Source: Diphasiastrum complanatum (taxonomy: Eukaryota; Streptophyta; Lycopodiopsida; Lycopodiales; Lycopodiaceae). Taken from it: a stretch of DNA of 64,000 bases. Location: NCBI GenBank assembly GCA_029204225.1, contig CM055111.1:28416340-28480339 (forward strand). Direction: 5' to 3'. The notes below the pieces were generated by a model. The model was not told where the DNA came from and ran no database searches. It saw only the letters and a program-made list of their open reading frames with translations. Below are positions 20,441 to 32,269 of the stretch, one piece after another; the stretch's first letter is position 1, and the number at the start of each line of letters is the position of its first letter. A program made the translations under genes and the position numbers.

Positions 20441-20716
20441 CTAACCCTTGGCTTTGCATGCGCTATAAAACGTTCATAAACATTCTGTAAAATTCAACTC
20501 ATACATCAACCAGCCTCCACTCAAATAGTAAACTCCATTGCTTCTGCATTTAACCCCCGCGCTCAGAAATAGCAGATACCATCCTGATGAAGCCAGAAAA
20601 CTGTCCAGAAACTCTGAATTCTTGAAAACTCCAGCAATCTTCAAAGCTTGAGGAAACTTGATGTTACAGCGGATGCAAAAGGAGAAAGGAACAACCCCTT
20701 CCTCACGATCCTGCAC
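20441..20716 (-). other. Possible host exon (3' terminal) of unknown gene
   Basis: A strong acceptor-like sequence (minus strand TTTTTCTGATG...CCTGTGCAG, AG near 20713) opens into GATCGTGAGGAAGGGG. A frame reads IVRKGLFLSPFASAV to a stop within about 70 bp, and an alternative frame stays open to 20474. The local composition is more gene-like than its surroundings. I cannot assign a product. Confidence 0.2.
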
Positions 20717-21170
20717 AGGATTTCATCAGAAAAACAGACATAATCGATCGATCGGCAATAGCATAGCTTTTGACGCTACATACAGAGAGACGACGATATG
20801 ATCAAGACAGCGTGACTGGAGCCTTGAAAGCTTGAAAGCATCTTGGCGCCGGCCACCAGGGCGTCGGTGCGCTACATGGCGCGGCATCTCCTACGCCTCC
20901 ACAGTTGGATGCTAGCCACGCGTCCGATCTGCCACCTGGAAGCTTTCGAGTGATTCGATGATGTACACGTGGCATAATCTAAATACTCTGGAATATATCC
21001 AACGGTGGAGGTCTACAAGCTTGGGCTTGCCACTTAGATAGCCCTGGGTAGGTGTCAATTTTTTGTGAGGGGGTGTGACACCAAGTTGTGCATATTGTAC
21101 TTTGGCCATGTTCATGGAGAGAATCTCCAAACCTTAAAGGGGAAAGAAAGGTGTACCTCATAAAGTGTCT
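20717..21170. other. Unassigned GC-richer sequence
   Basis: It contains a GATCGATCGATCGG run near 20745. No coding region or repeat was recognised. Confidence 0.4.
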
Positions 21171-21173
21171 CTA

Positions 21174-21411
21174 GTTTTTAGCTTTGCCGCTTTGTGCAGT
21201 AAGTAATCTATTTATCTAGACTATGGATGATTCTCTCCAATGCTTATCTTTTTAGGCGAGTTTGAAGTAATCTATCTATCTAGACTATGGATGATTCTCT
21301 CCGATGCTTATCTTTCTTAGGTGAGTTTTTAGCTTTGCCGCTTTGTGCGGTAACTAATCTATCTATCTAGACTATGGATGATTCTCTCCAATGCTTATCT
21401 TTTCTCTCACC
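21174..21411. repeat. Three-copy tandem repeat (86, 65 and about 87 bp units)
   Basis: Units start at 21174, 21260 and 21325. All share CTAGACTATGGATGATTCTCTCC(A/G)ATGCTTATCTTT in essence, and units one and three also share TTTTTAGCTTTGCCGCTTTG. Confidence 0.9.
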
Positions 21412-21485
21412 TTAGACCGAGGAGGTCTCTAAGAAGACGAGACTAATGAAGACTGAGAGCCGAATATGAGAGCCGAGAAATACTA
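21404..21485 (+). repeat. 82-bp direct repeat, copy 1
   Basis: It matches 27361-27442 with about four differences. Both contain AGAAGACGAGACTAATGAAG and GAGAGCCGAGAAATACTA. Confidence 0.92.
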
Positions 21486-22740
21486 GCTAGAAAAGACATG
21501 CAAGAACTGAGAAAGCCTCATGGTGAATCCCGGAAGATGGAATGACCATGTAAGAACTAGTATTTCTAAGCAAATGTAATAAATGCAAGTAGACCCCTCT
21601 TAAAGAAAGTAGAGTGAGCCACCTTTTGATGGTGACCTCTAGTGGAGAGCAATATTCCACTTGTAATTTGTGAAATGTGGAAATTCCACTAGGATGCCAC
21701 CTAAGGAGCTCTCTTGCTTAATTTAAGAGACTCCCTCTTTGTGAAGAGGAGCTTTTTGCATTGTATCTACTCCATGCTTAATAAGAAGATTTTCCATGAG
21801 TTTGATGCTACACTAAACTCCTTGATCAAAATGGTTTTCTTGAGTGATGCCCATATGATCATGCCCTTCCATTCATATTGTGTGTGGTTGTGGATTTAGA
21901 GTGGATTAGTTTTCTTGCTTTCCTAGTAGTGGATTAGATTTCTTGTTTTCTTGTGGATTAATGTAGGAGCCAGCATTCAAGTAAACTAAATAGGCTGGAT
22001 CTGTGGTGTGATTCTTGCATATCTCTGTACAATACAGTTTTTGATGTTCTTAGGATGTCCAAGAATCAAAAGACTGGTTGGTTTCTTGATTCTTGGACTT
22101 CTAACATGTTGTAGTTTAGCTTTGTTTTTTGTTTTTGTTAAGTTATGCAAGGCAGCTCAGTGTTAATGTAGTGTAGGCCCTAATTTCAATTTGTTTTAAG
22201 AGTAGGTAGCTGTAGAATCTGTAGAACGTTCATTGGTTTGCATGTTGATCTGTGAATGAGCATTCTTGGCTTGCATCCATGTAGAATGTAAGTGCGTTCA
22301 AGAGCGACATCCCTGAGTTGTCCTCTGACAAGTAGGACAAAAGAAACATACTACAACGAAACTTTGTTTCCTTCCGCTTGGGTTGGCATCGTAAAATCAA
22401 TCAAGAAACCATCTAACGACTGCCATGAAGCCTGACAACAGGCAGAAACGGTTCTGTAAGCAAGAAGCAGAAAAGTAAACAACAGGTCCTCTGGAGCAGG
22501 GGATCTGTCAACATTTGACCCGTTGCCGCTTGCATCACTCACATTCTGAAACGGCATATGCTACAAGACTATCTTTGATCGGACCCATGCACGCAATCTG
22601 AAATGTCTCCAGATCCGTTCATAGCTCAGAACGACCTGCACACACCATCCCCACGCCCTGCATACATCCTCAGCTCCTTCTACATCATCCTCTACCCATA
22701 GCTTACCCATCGTCTCCACCTCCCTCTGTCACCATCTCAG
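21486..22740. other. Unassigned AT-rich sequence, possible Gypsy-1 LTR or leader
   Basis: No open coding sequence is recognised. It contains a perfect 13-bp stem hairpin at 22057-22098 (GTCCAAGAATCAA, 16-base loop, TTGATTCTTGGAC). LTR edges were not resolved. Confidence 0.4.
22057..22098. repeat. 13-bp perfect inverted repeat
   Basis: GTCCAAGAATCAA at 22057-22069 and its complement at 22086-22098 flank a 16-base loop. The role is unknown. Confidence 0.85.
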
Positions 22741-23440
22741 TCGAGCACCCTCTCTCACGTCTCAACCGAACACCTTCTCTTCCATCTCATCCGCCCTCTC
22801 TCATGTCTCAACCGAACATCTTCTCTTCCATCTCAGCCGAGCCTCTCTCTCTTACCATCTTGACCGACACAACGCAGGTGCATCAAAAACAAAAAATTAA
22901 AAAAGAATCTCAACCGGAGCTCACGCTCACATCTCAACCGGAGTGCTCCCTGAAATCTCAACCGAAGCGCTCGTTGGAATCTCAGCCGAAGTGTTTGCTG
23001 AAATCTCAACCGAAGCGTTCGTTGAGATCTCGACCGAAGTGCTCCCTGAAATCTCAACCAAAGCCCTCGCTGGAATCTCGACCGAAGCATCCGCTAAAGT
23101 CTCGACCGAAGTGTCCGCTGAAGTCTCAGCCGAAGTGCCCGTTCAGATCTCCACCGAAGCCGAAGTGCTCGCTGAGATCTCGACCGAAGCTGAAATAACG
23201 GCTCAGATCTCGACCGAAGCCGAAGTGCCAGCTCAGATCTTGACCAAAGCCGAAGTGCCCATTCAGATCTCGACCGAAGCCGAAGTGATCTCGACCGGAG
23301 CCGAAGCGCCCGCTCAAATCTCAACCGGAGCCGAAGGCAGCGATCAAATCTCGACCGAAGCGATTCGATCAGTTCTCAACCGAAGCAATCTGGTCAAAGC
23401 TCGACCGGAGCAAGTAACACCCATCTCGACCGGACCATAA
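22735..23440 (+). repeat. 24-bp/30-bp minisatellite (TCTCRACCGAAGY core)
   Basis: From about 22905 units of exactly 24 bp begin TCTCAACCGAAG. After about 23140 an extra CCGAAG makes them 30 bp. Because both lengths are multiples of three, two plus-strand frames stay open (22803-23198, repeating SQPK; 22943-23440, repeating ISTEAEV). It sits in the leader of Gypsy-1, upstream of gag. Translation is not supported by anything else. Confidence 0.9.
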
Positions 23441-23831
23441 CTTTTGATCAACATCTTTGATTGCCATTTCGACCAAACCACCATCTTCGCAACACCCTTG
23501 AGCCTTAAAAAAAAAACAAAAAAACAAAAAAAGGCATGAACACCAAAAAAATTTCAAAAAATAAAACTCATACCAATAGAAAGCCCTTTTTATATTGAGT
23601 CTCCACCTTCACTTCCTTCAACACCCTAAAAAGTCGAAAAACACCAAAAATTCTATAAAATGCAAAAACACGACCAACTCATACCCTAGTACCCAATGGA
23701 CCAACAAAACGATCCTCAAGTCCCAGACGATTATCCATACGAGATCAGGTCCCCTGAAGCTGAACAGATCAAACGTCATAGGTTCTACTGAATGAGAGCC
23801 GAACTCCAAGAGCCATCCACAAACTCGTTCA

Positions 23832-25023
23832 ATGGACAAGAACCTAATAGAGCCGAGTATTCACGCGCACGACCCCATTTTTATGGCGCTTACCCCTCCC
23901 AGATTAGAACCAACACTAATGGAATTTCTGCTTCATCTTGAAAGACGTACACCCAAGCTAGATCTACCAAAGTTTGACGGTAGTCCAAAACCTCAAAGAT
24001 TTTTGCAAATCTTTAAAAATGCATGTGATGTATATGGCGAGACATCACCCGACACCATGATTCAACTCTTCTCGATGACCATGATCGATCGAGTACGAGA
24101 ATGATTTTTTAACCTTGATCGTGAAGATAAACGTGACTGGTCACTCTTGAAGGAGGCCTTTATCAAACGCTTCAAGCCATTTTGCTTGATAGAAAGCCCT
24201 TTTGTCAAGCTAAGTAATATCAAAATGACAAAAGACGAACGAGTACAAGACTATATTGAGTATTTCAAACGTCTCAAAAGTCAAGTACAAAACATATGCT
24301 TATCATCTGGTTCTTAGTCGGCCTTCCAAGATGGATTAGACGCGAGCTTAAATCCAATGATGAATATACGAGCCTAAAGTTAGCTATGTCTGATGCCATC
24401 AAGGAAGAAGACGAAGATCGGATGTTGACGAATCCAGGGAAAGGCAAGCACCACGTGCTCTTGTCCATGAGTCAAAGCCGATCGAGGACACCTGAGATCA
24501 GCTTTGGAAATCCCAGTTGGAGTTGCTTAATAAGCAACATCAACTACAGATGGAGAAACTCACCAATGAGTTTCAAACTACCCTGAAGTCTATCCAAAGC
24601 AGTATGCCTGGTCAGTCAAACCCTGCACAGGTACCTTATAGACAAAAAACAATATGGTGCCCACACTGCCGGGCTATGTATCATGTTGATGCTTGTCCTT
24701 CATATCGACCTATCCAAGCACATATAGTTCAACAATATGAACAACACTCATCCCAATCTGGAAATGCCTTGTCTTATCCTGACTATCCATCAGAAAGTCC
24801 AGACCCACTAGCCATACAAGATGGCTATGCAGTTATACAAGGGCCACTGCACACCAGATGCTTCATCTATGGTGAAACTGGCCACTTCATGGTTGATTGT
24901 CCAATCAAGACCAAGTACCATCCTGAGTGTCCCGACTGTATAAGAAAACACAGTTTCAAAGACTTTCCAAAGCAACACGCTAAGATCTTGCCTACCCGTC
25001 ACGTCAGTTATGAATCACAATAG
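23832..25023 (+). pseudogene. Gypsy-1 gag
   Basis: It begins at MDKNLIEPS (23832) and has the capsid wording LDLPKFDGSPKPQRFLQIF, YGE, LLKEAFIKRFKP (about 24150), DERVQDYIEYFKRLK. A stop at about 24103 and frameshifts near 24310 and 24520 break it. A C-terminal frame (24517-25023) has a coiled segment QHQLQMEKLTNEFQ and cysteine clusters WCPHCRAMYHVDACPS and RCFIYGETGHFMVDCP. In the second cluster the second Cys of CCHC is Tyr. Confidence 0.85.
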
Positions 25024-25029
25024 GATCTT

Positions 25030-27360
25030 CACGACAACAACATGAGCACCATAGCAACCAACAGTTAAAACTGCTGCTCGATCGAGAAGTTTCTTGTAAA
25101 CTTCTACATCACCATCCAATAAGCCAGTACCATAATGCAAAAAGACAATCTGAAATGAGTCCTTGTCGAAAGAAAGTAAAACCGATATTCCGTCATCTGC
25201 TACAATGTCCAACCAAGAGCAACCTCCACAGGGAATTGACAGTTTTTCTCCCCTTCTACAAACTCAAATCTATTTGTCTTTTCACATGCAGATAAGATTT
25301 CCAATATGCCAATACACAACAAATCTAGGATTCAGAAATCCACTTAGAGATTCGGTTTTAAATCTCTTGTTCAACGAGGTCCTCAGGACATAGTACCTCA
25401 ACCATACCTGCATCTCATGCTATATCTTACAACATCTGTTATCCATGATGATATATTTTAGTGTCACCAACCCTGTCTTGTTTTGACAAGGGCATGTCAG
25501 AGTAAGTCACATTACTCAACAAAACAACTGAAATATTGCAACTATCAAGGTACATTATCAATGTTGATGAATGCAAGTTTTGTTCGACAGTTCTCACTAT
25601 CTGTAACGTTTGTTTATTTCCTTGTTTCTCTTCACCTATTTTGTGTGACTGATTTTTGCATGAGGAATAGCTACTGCACGAGAGTCTTCTGTAGAGCATC
25701 TTCAGAACACATTTTCATTCATCTATCCATCTTCAGATTACCATGTACAACAGTTTCAAATTTTTGAAAACTATGAGAAATCCATGACAAGATAGAGTTG
25801 ATTCCTGCACCTCATTGTCATATTATTCTTTGAGTCAACTACAGCAAGATCGAAACAAATTTAGTTAAAATTTGTTCAATCTTTAGTCCAGTCACATGTT
25901 CAACGAGTTTCAACTACGTGTTCCACACACTGATTCAATCTTGAACATGAATAGTTACCTGCAACAACATCCCCACCAACAGATTTTTTCTGGGGGGGGA
26001 GAGAGTGGATTTGCTTGGATCCATTGGAGCAGTTACGCTGCCAGCAACAACACCAGCAAGATCGACAGCCAAGGTCATAAACCCAAAGTCAACAATGACA
26101 AGGCTAAGAAGACAGATGGGCAATCCAAAGCGACTCGATCAGAAGAAGTACCCATTCACGACGATTATCCTTCAGAAAGGGAAACACAAGCATTGGAAAA
26201 TTAGTCTCCTTCTTCAACCAACCTCTTGCCATACTTCTGTGCCCATTCTCATGTCTATCGTCCACACCATCTACCGTTGTCACCACCACCATCCCTTTCA
26301 TCTGTTTGTTTATCATCAGTTTACTGTTCTTCTGAGAAATTTCCAGTTTTTTATAGTCTTACCGAAGCAGGTGATAGATCATTGCAAGTGTCTTGTGGAG
26401 ACCAACTACCACCTATATTGGTTTTTCAGCCGAAAAAGACCTACAAATGCAGGCGAAGCAGCTAGAAGAAATAAAAAGAAAGATCCAGGAAGCTGAGGAG
26501 AAAAGGACAAAACTTAAACAACAGATGAGTCAGATCGATCTTGATTAAAAGAAACTCGATGGGGTAATGATAGTTGAATCCCCTCTTATGAAGCCCAAAG
26601 AGATCCAAAAGTAACGGATCAAAAGAAAGAGCTGCAGAAAATGAAAGATGAAGACATCCGTGAACCTGCAAATAAAGTAAGCTCCTCACCTAGCAAGTGG
26701 TGGTCAAAGCTCGACATTGCAAGGGTCCAAGGCTGCAATTGTAGAACTATCAGTTCCTTCACCTTGTCACCAAGCCTTCATCATGTTTCCTCACCGTTAC
26801 CAAACTGTCCATCCAAAATTGTTTCTACCACCAAATTTTTGATGATGACTCCATCCCCTTGAGACTGATAACCAAGATTTGTGCTACCTATCAGAAAAGA
26901 GCATCAACAAGACTGGAACTACAACTGAGAGAAGAACCACGGAAATACCCAGAAGTTATAATCCGCCAAGGAGCCAAAGATGAAACCGTCAATGGCAGAT
27001 ACAAGTGACTAAACAAAGAGACACATGGAAAGCACTCGAGCATGCATGTTGTGAAGCTGCTGGGAGCTCTGCAATTTTGAGAATGTCAACCACTTGTAGC
27101 AATAAGACATTCTAAATCCAATTGCAGCAATTTGTGAAAAACAGTTTTTGTGATAAAGACTGGCGACAATAAGCACTTGGTTTTATGTAAGCGAATGAGG
27201 ATCTATGATTTTCGAATTGACGATCGAAGATGCCAATGCAAAGCGGAGCGACATCGTCCAATATGAGTTGCAGTGGGTCCTGCAACACATTAGGGGTGAG
27301 ATGATGTTGGCTGATTTTGTCGAATCCCCAAGATACTCAGACAGAGCAACTCAAGAGCAC
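25030..27360 (+). other. Gypsy-1 spacer
   Basis: It is mostly unassigned. Positions 26040-26420 resemble 42320-42760 of Gypsy-2 (shared AAGGCTAAGAAGACAGA, GGGCAATCCAAA, CCACACCATCTACC), giving a Ser/Pro/Thr-rich reading. Positions 26450-26540 encode a short charged coil (EEIKRKIQEAEEKR). No retroelement enzyme was found until about 27300, where MMLADFVES recalls the end of gypsy RNase H. Confidence 0.55.
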
Positions 27361-27442
27361 CTCTCACCTTAGACCAAGGAGGTCTCTGAGAAGACGAGAC
27401 TAATGAAGACTGAGAGCCGACTATGAGAGCCGAGAAATACTA
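27361..27442 (+). repeat. 82-bp direct repeat, copy 2
   Basis: Partner of 21404-21485, lying just upstream of the Gypsy-1 protease remnant. Confidence 0.92.
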
Positions 27443-27469
27443 CAATTAAGCACAAAAGGTACGAGGACG

Positions 27470-27722
27470 AGCTGCGGTAGTAGATGGAGGTTCGGGCGTC
27501 AATTTGATCTCCACTACTTTGTGTCATAAATGGGATTTGCAAGGATTGAAGCCAACGAGATTTGCCATCAAGCTAACAAATCAGTCATGTGTAAAAGCAA
27601 AAGGTGTAGTCGAAGACATTCTAGTAAAGATAGCATGAGTGCAGTTTGTAATCACCTTCGTGGTGATGGTAATTCCAGAGTCTCTTTCCACCTATCGCGT
27701 TCTACTTGGAAGACACAATGAA
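27470..27722 (+). pseudogene. Gypsy-1 retropepsin-like protease
   Basis: The frame reads AAVVDGGSGVNLISTTL and later GLKPTRFAIKLTNQS and VLLGRHN. This matches the gypsy aspartic protease: active-site DGGS (usual D-S/G-G) and the C-terminal LGRPW-like motif. One stop interrupts it at about 27640. Confidence 0.75.
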
Positions 27723-28082
27723 TGAATAGAAGAGAGGAGAGGATCCTGGCTCATGAATTTGAAATTCCAATAGGGAGATGGGCGAGTTTCCATGGTATAT
27801 ATTCTCTTCAAGAGGAGAAAATAAACCCCTTAGGATCCCCATGCAATTTTATAATAAGCTACTGACCTTCTATTCTCGCATTATAGCAGTCAATCACCAT
27901 GCAAGTGCTCCTATGTCCAAATATAGGTCTGGGCCCTCATATGATTATTAATTACTAAAATGACCACGTCCGGAATGATGTAGCATAACTAATAACCACA
28001 TACAACTGGAGTGACCGGCTATCCACGCCAGGAATTATTTAGATTCCCTTATACAGGACATGGACATAACACAAATCTTCTA

Positions 28083-28530
28083 ATAAGATTATGTGTGACA
28101 TTTTGACAAAGGCCGTGGAAGCAAGCATATTAGATTGGGAGCACAAGCTACATGCTACTTTGTGGGCTTTCAGAACTGCATACAAAGGCAGCATCGAACA
28201 AACGCCATTCCAACTGGTGTATGGCCAAGATGCAGTCATGTCCGTGGAATTTCTTCTTCCATCTCTTTGTATTGTAACAGTGCAATGATTGGATAATACA
28301 AGATCGCTCCACCTTCGTCACGAGGCACTACACAAGTTGTGCGAAACATGCTTGTTAGTAGTCCATGCTCTTGCTGTAGAAAAAGCACGTCACAAGGCTT
28401 GGCACAATCGTCGTCTTCACAAGAAAGATCTCCAAAAAAGAGATTTGGTCCTCGTGTACAAGACAAAGGTGATCAAAGGAAAGCTTAAGTTCACCGATGA
28501 AGGCCCTTATTGCATCACCTATTCAACTTT
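28083..28530 (+). pseudogene. Gypsy-1 integrase C-terminal part
   Basis: It reads KLHATLWAFRTAYKGSIEQT, PFQLVYGQDAVMSVEF, then after one in-frame TGA (28286-28288) a His/Arg-rich helix and DLVLVYKTKVIKGKLKFTDE GPY. This is the end of the gypsy integrase core and its C-terminal domain. Confidence 0.88.
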
Positions 28531-28540
28531 TATATGAATA

Positions 28541-30385
28541 TTTTTTTATTCAAATATCACACGTGTTAGAATACTATCTAACGTACTCTAGACTATGCTC
28601 ACTATGCCTACGCAATTCAATTGCACTCTTTGGTGAAAATGGAACATTCTTTATGTCACACACTTTGGATGACTTTTTGATGGTGATCATGTATGGATAC
28701 CTACTATATAATAAGTGCATCTTAACCACTAGACTTATTTTATTTTAAGACAATAGGCTTCATGGTTTTTTTATAATAGCAAGTAGTAACGGAAAAGTGA
28801 TCAAGTTGGTGAAGTGATCGCTACAAGCTCCCAAATTGTAGACTCAAAGTTCCTTAGAACCGTTTATACTCTGTGTAGTTCAAAAAGTAATACACTGTTT
28901 TTGAATGATTTTCTTAATGGATCAATCCTTAGACTCAGATCATACTCTTGAGTTTTATTATGCTCAGTTCTAATAGTCCTAGAACATAGACATTTCATAT
29001 CAAACTATGTACTTCCATTAAGAAAGATATAGAGCCTGCAATTCAACATTTCAGTTGAGTATATTAAAATATAATTTCTCAAATTTTTTGCTTTGTAGCT
29101 TACAAAGTAGCCAGTCTAGAATCATTTATCTTTTTGGCCATTCTAGGGAAAATCAGAGATAGACGTAAGTAGATTCTCTTGCATCTTTGTTGTGGATGTT
29201 TAGTGCAGTTAATATATTCAGTGACAAGGGTAGCCTCCTAAATATGGTACATCTCTTTGTCATATCAAAAAAGTAGAATCTTACGAAGGTTGAGTAAAGC
29301 CACTACACCTAATGAAATTAGATTTTAAATTTGAGAGATAATAATGCAATATTGTTTATGAGACTCCAAAATGATAGGAAAAAGAGATGATCAGACCGTA
29401 AGTTGATAACTCCTAGAAGTATATATAACTATCCAGGAGTTTTGATCCATAAACTTTTGAGAAATGCAATAAACAACAAGCTCCTTTTGAGTCCCAATAA
29501 TCATGTCTTCAATGTTGTGTGGATATAATCGTGTGAGAAATTGGTTCCCCTTTGGTTCTTAGGTGCTTTTGTTAACATTCCTAGTTTGCTATCACTAGAC
29601 CATTTGATATCGGTACATCCATTCATTGAAAAGTGTTTGATATTCAACATAACAAATCATGACTAGCATAATTTTCTATTCTCGTTATTACTATAAACTA
29701 GCCTTTTTCTTGAAAAAATGCTTAGTGGAGTGTTGGCTACAAAAGACTATGCTAGAATATGAAAATAAAATTGCTACTTTTAGTTTCTAGAGGCTAATGC
29801 TCATTTGTCACACCGATACTTTTAGTTGTGGAGTGTGGGCCACACAAGAGTTTGTTGATATTTCCATAATTTGTTGCTTTGACTGTTTAGAATCTTACAC
29901 TTATCTTTTATCTTGATATCATAAGTTGTGGTTGAGTTCTTTTTTAAAATTTAGGTACAGGTGCACTTGATTATACTAGCTATTGAGTCATGTATCATTT
30001 TGATGGAACAAAAAAGAAGAAAATATAGACTCTCTAGAGGCCTAAAACTCTTTCATTGTTTGATATAGCACTAGTTATCATATATAAGATAGACTTTTCC
30101 TTGTTTTTCAGTGCATAAAATTTGAAAACACTATAAGGAGCGCATAAAAATTATAATACCATATGAAACCCATGTTTTATAAAGAATCGTATGGTTGACT
30201 TGAAGGGTGAAAACCAAGGCCAAGGTTTCATTAGGATAAGCTATTTTATCATTATTATTGGCATATATGAGTCCCAAAATACACACAACGTTTATTTTTA
30301 TGGAATAGTCAAAGTAAATTTTAAAAATGAAACTTGTCATGTGCATGTGGTCTTTTAACAATTCCATGGATTAGAGAAAATATTG
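28541..30385. other. 1.85 kb of unassigned AT-rich sequence
   Basis: Neither strand holds a long frame, recognisable retroelement wording or clear tandem repeats. It is probably old transposon debris. Confidence 0.5.
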
Positions 30386-30721
30386 TGTTAGTATGATGTC
30401 TTTGTACAAGCCTCATGTTCATATCACATAAAATCAAGTCTCAATAATTCTTATAAATACTAGTGTTACTCTATTTTAGAAAGGAGCATAAATGATGGTG
30501 GATACAAATTGGATAATTTTGAATTTCTTTTATTGGATTGGTATATTAGAATGCCTAGGTGTGAATATATTCACAATTGCAAGCAAGGACTACTTTACAA
30601 ATAAAGAAATGCACGGTGCTCTTCTTTCATTAGTCTTTTGTAGTGCTAATCTAAAACAACAGTCTAATAGTGTCGTTCGACACTCCAAACTGTCCTGATC
30701 TTTCGTACCTTATTTCCAACA
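30386..30721 (+). repeat. Copia-F 5' LTR
   Basis: It is proposed as TGTTAGTATGAT to TTTCCAACA (336 bp), with a TATA-like CTTATAAATA near 30450. The right edge is firm because of the PBS. The left edge is inferred. Confidence 0.6.
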
Positions 30722-30722
30722 A

Positions 30723-30734
30723 TGGTATCAAAGC
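30723..30734 (+). promoter_or_regulatory. Copia-F primer binding site
   Basis: TGGTATCAAAGC lies one base after the LTR end, the same variant as in Copia-1. Confidence 0.85.
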
Positions 30735-30797
30735 TTGTGTTGATTATCATAACATTTCTACAATCGTCTTTTTAAATTCAACTTATTGAGCAATTCA

Positions 30798-31340
30798 ATG
30801 GCGCCGACTTTCACATTTAAAAGTATCGCATCAAGATGATATTGTTGGAAACAGATTTGTGGGATGTGGTCGACGGATCTTCAATCCTACCACAATAAGA
30901 TGCATTATCTTATAGCCAAATGGAAATCCAAATATGGCAAAGCTTTCGCATCAATATCCATGAATCTTAGGGATTCACAAATATCTCATATAAGTAACTA
31001 TGAAACATCTAAGAAAGTTTGGGAAGTACTCATTAGCTTGTATGAGACCCAAGACGTTACCGCTCATCTATTCTTGCGAAAGGAACTCTTGTTTTGTAAG
31101 ATGTTAGAGTTGATTTCTATCAATGACCATGTTAATCATGTTAGATTATTGATTGATCAACTTGTTGTAGTCGGATCACTTATTGTCAACAATGATGTTG
31201 TCATGACTCTCTTAGGAAGTCTTTTTACTACCTATGATCATTTAGTCATGTTGCTCTCTACACAACCGGATTTAGCTATGCAAAAGGTCACTTCAATTTT
31301 TCTCCAAGAAGAACTTTGAAGGAAGTCAAACGATGTTTCT
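30798..31340 (+). pseudogene. Copia-F gag
   Basis: The start is read as EQFNGADFHI and MILLETDLWDVVDG, then after a frameshift near 30895 WKSKYGKAFASISMNL, TSKKVWEVLISLYET, DHVNHVRLLIDQL and VVMTLLGSLFTTYDHL (UBN2 gag domain). Confidence 0.85.
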
Positions 31341-31439
31341 ACATCAGACAAATTAGTTGCACTATACTCAAAGAAGAAGCATCACTCAAAGAAAGGTGTT
31401 GTCAATACTTCAAAGTCAGATACTCAATATCCATCACAG

Positions 31440-31977
31440 TAGGAAAAGTCAAAACATCAACATGCCAAAGTCTTCTGCAAGTACTGCAGGAAGAAAGGTC
31501 CGCAGAATTCTTGCGAACAAGAACCAACAGGTTCATACTGTAGTTATTGACGCTTTTGAAGACATGTCCAACCAAAAGTTGTTTATGTCCGAATCGAACA
31601 ATCGTTCACATTCTAGTTGTTGGTATCTCGACTTAGGTGTGACACGACACATGGCATCTCGACAAGATTTGTTCAAGCAATTTTTTTCCATACATAATGA
31701 AAACAACATTCATCTTGGAGACTATAGCTCTCTAAAGATAGGAATAGTCACCATCAGATTCGATGATGGCTCATCTCAACTTATCGAGAATGTTTTATAT
31801 GTTCCAACTCTGACCAAGAACTTATTATCTATCAATCGAATTGCTGATCGAAGCCATACCATCGTATTTGATGCAAATCAATGTCTTATTCGGGACAACA
31901 ACTTGAATGTTCTGGTCAAAGGTTATAGATATGGTCATCTCCATACATCAAGGGCCATAAATGCGCACTTACATTAG
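31440..31977 (+). pseudogene. Copia-F zinc knuckle remnant and protease
   Basis: A knuckle-like FCKYCRKKG is read near 31470 in another frame. The protease frame has SCWYLDLGVTRHMASRQDLF, in which the catalytic DSG is DLG, so it is inactive. NVLYVPTLTKNLLSINRI follows, as expected. Confidence 0.85.
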
Positions 31978-31984
31978 AAGAAAA

Positions 31985-32265
31985 ATATTTGTCTACACCT
32001 TCATCAAACAATAATATCCTATGACATCGATTCCTAGAACTCCATATGAGATCTATACTTTAGATGTTCTACAATAATCTTGTCGAAAGCTTAGACATCA
32101 TCACCAAAATAGACTTGTGAGACTTGTATTATTGGCTAGCATGCAAAGTCAAGATTTTCCAAAGGCCAAGGTCATAGAGCTAAAGGCATTCTGAGTCTGA
32201 TTCATTGTGATTTTTGAGGCCTGATCCAAACCCCATTATGCAAAGGATCGATGTATTTCTGCCAA
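31985..32265 (+). pseudogene. Copia-F integrase zinc domain relic
   Basis: Across frames, text such as CETCIIGKHAKSRF is visible, with many stops. Catalytic residues are not reached. Confidence 0.65.
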
Positions 32266-32269
32266 GATC

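Larger units (their letters stand above)
22735..28540 (+). mobile_element. Gypsy-1: decayed Ty3/gypsy element
   Basis: The order on the plus strand is minisatellite leader, gag (23832-25023), an unassigned spacer with a Pro/Ser-rich region, a retropepsin remnant (27470-27722) and the integrase end (28083-28530). RT and RNase H are largely deleted. The DGGS-type protease and integrase wording suggest the non-chromoviral (Athila/Tat-like) plant lineage. No LTRs could be delimited. Confidence 0.8.
30386..32265 (+). mobile_element. Copia-F: 5' part of a Ty1/copia element
   Basis: Plus strand: LTR (30386-30721), iMet PBS, gag, protease and the first part of integrase, then truncation at about 32265, where the minus-strand Copia-G LTR begins. 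Confidence 0.8.

Noticed and set aside
22803-23440. Possible repetitive structural protein (SQPK or ISTEAEV repeats)
   Set aside because: Both frames are equally open because the minisatellite unit is a multiple of three; no sign of translation.
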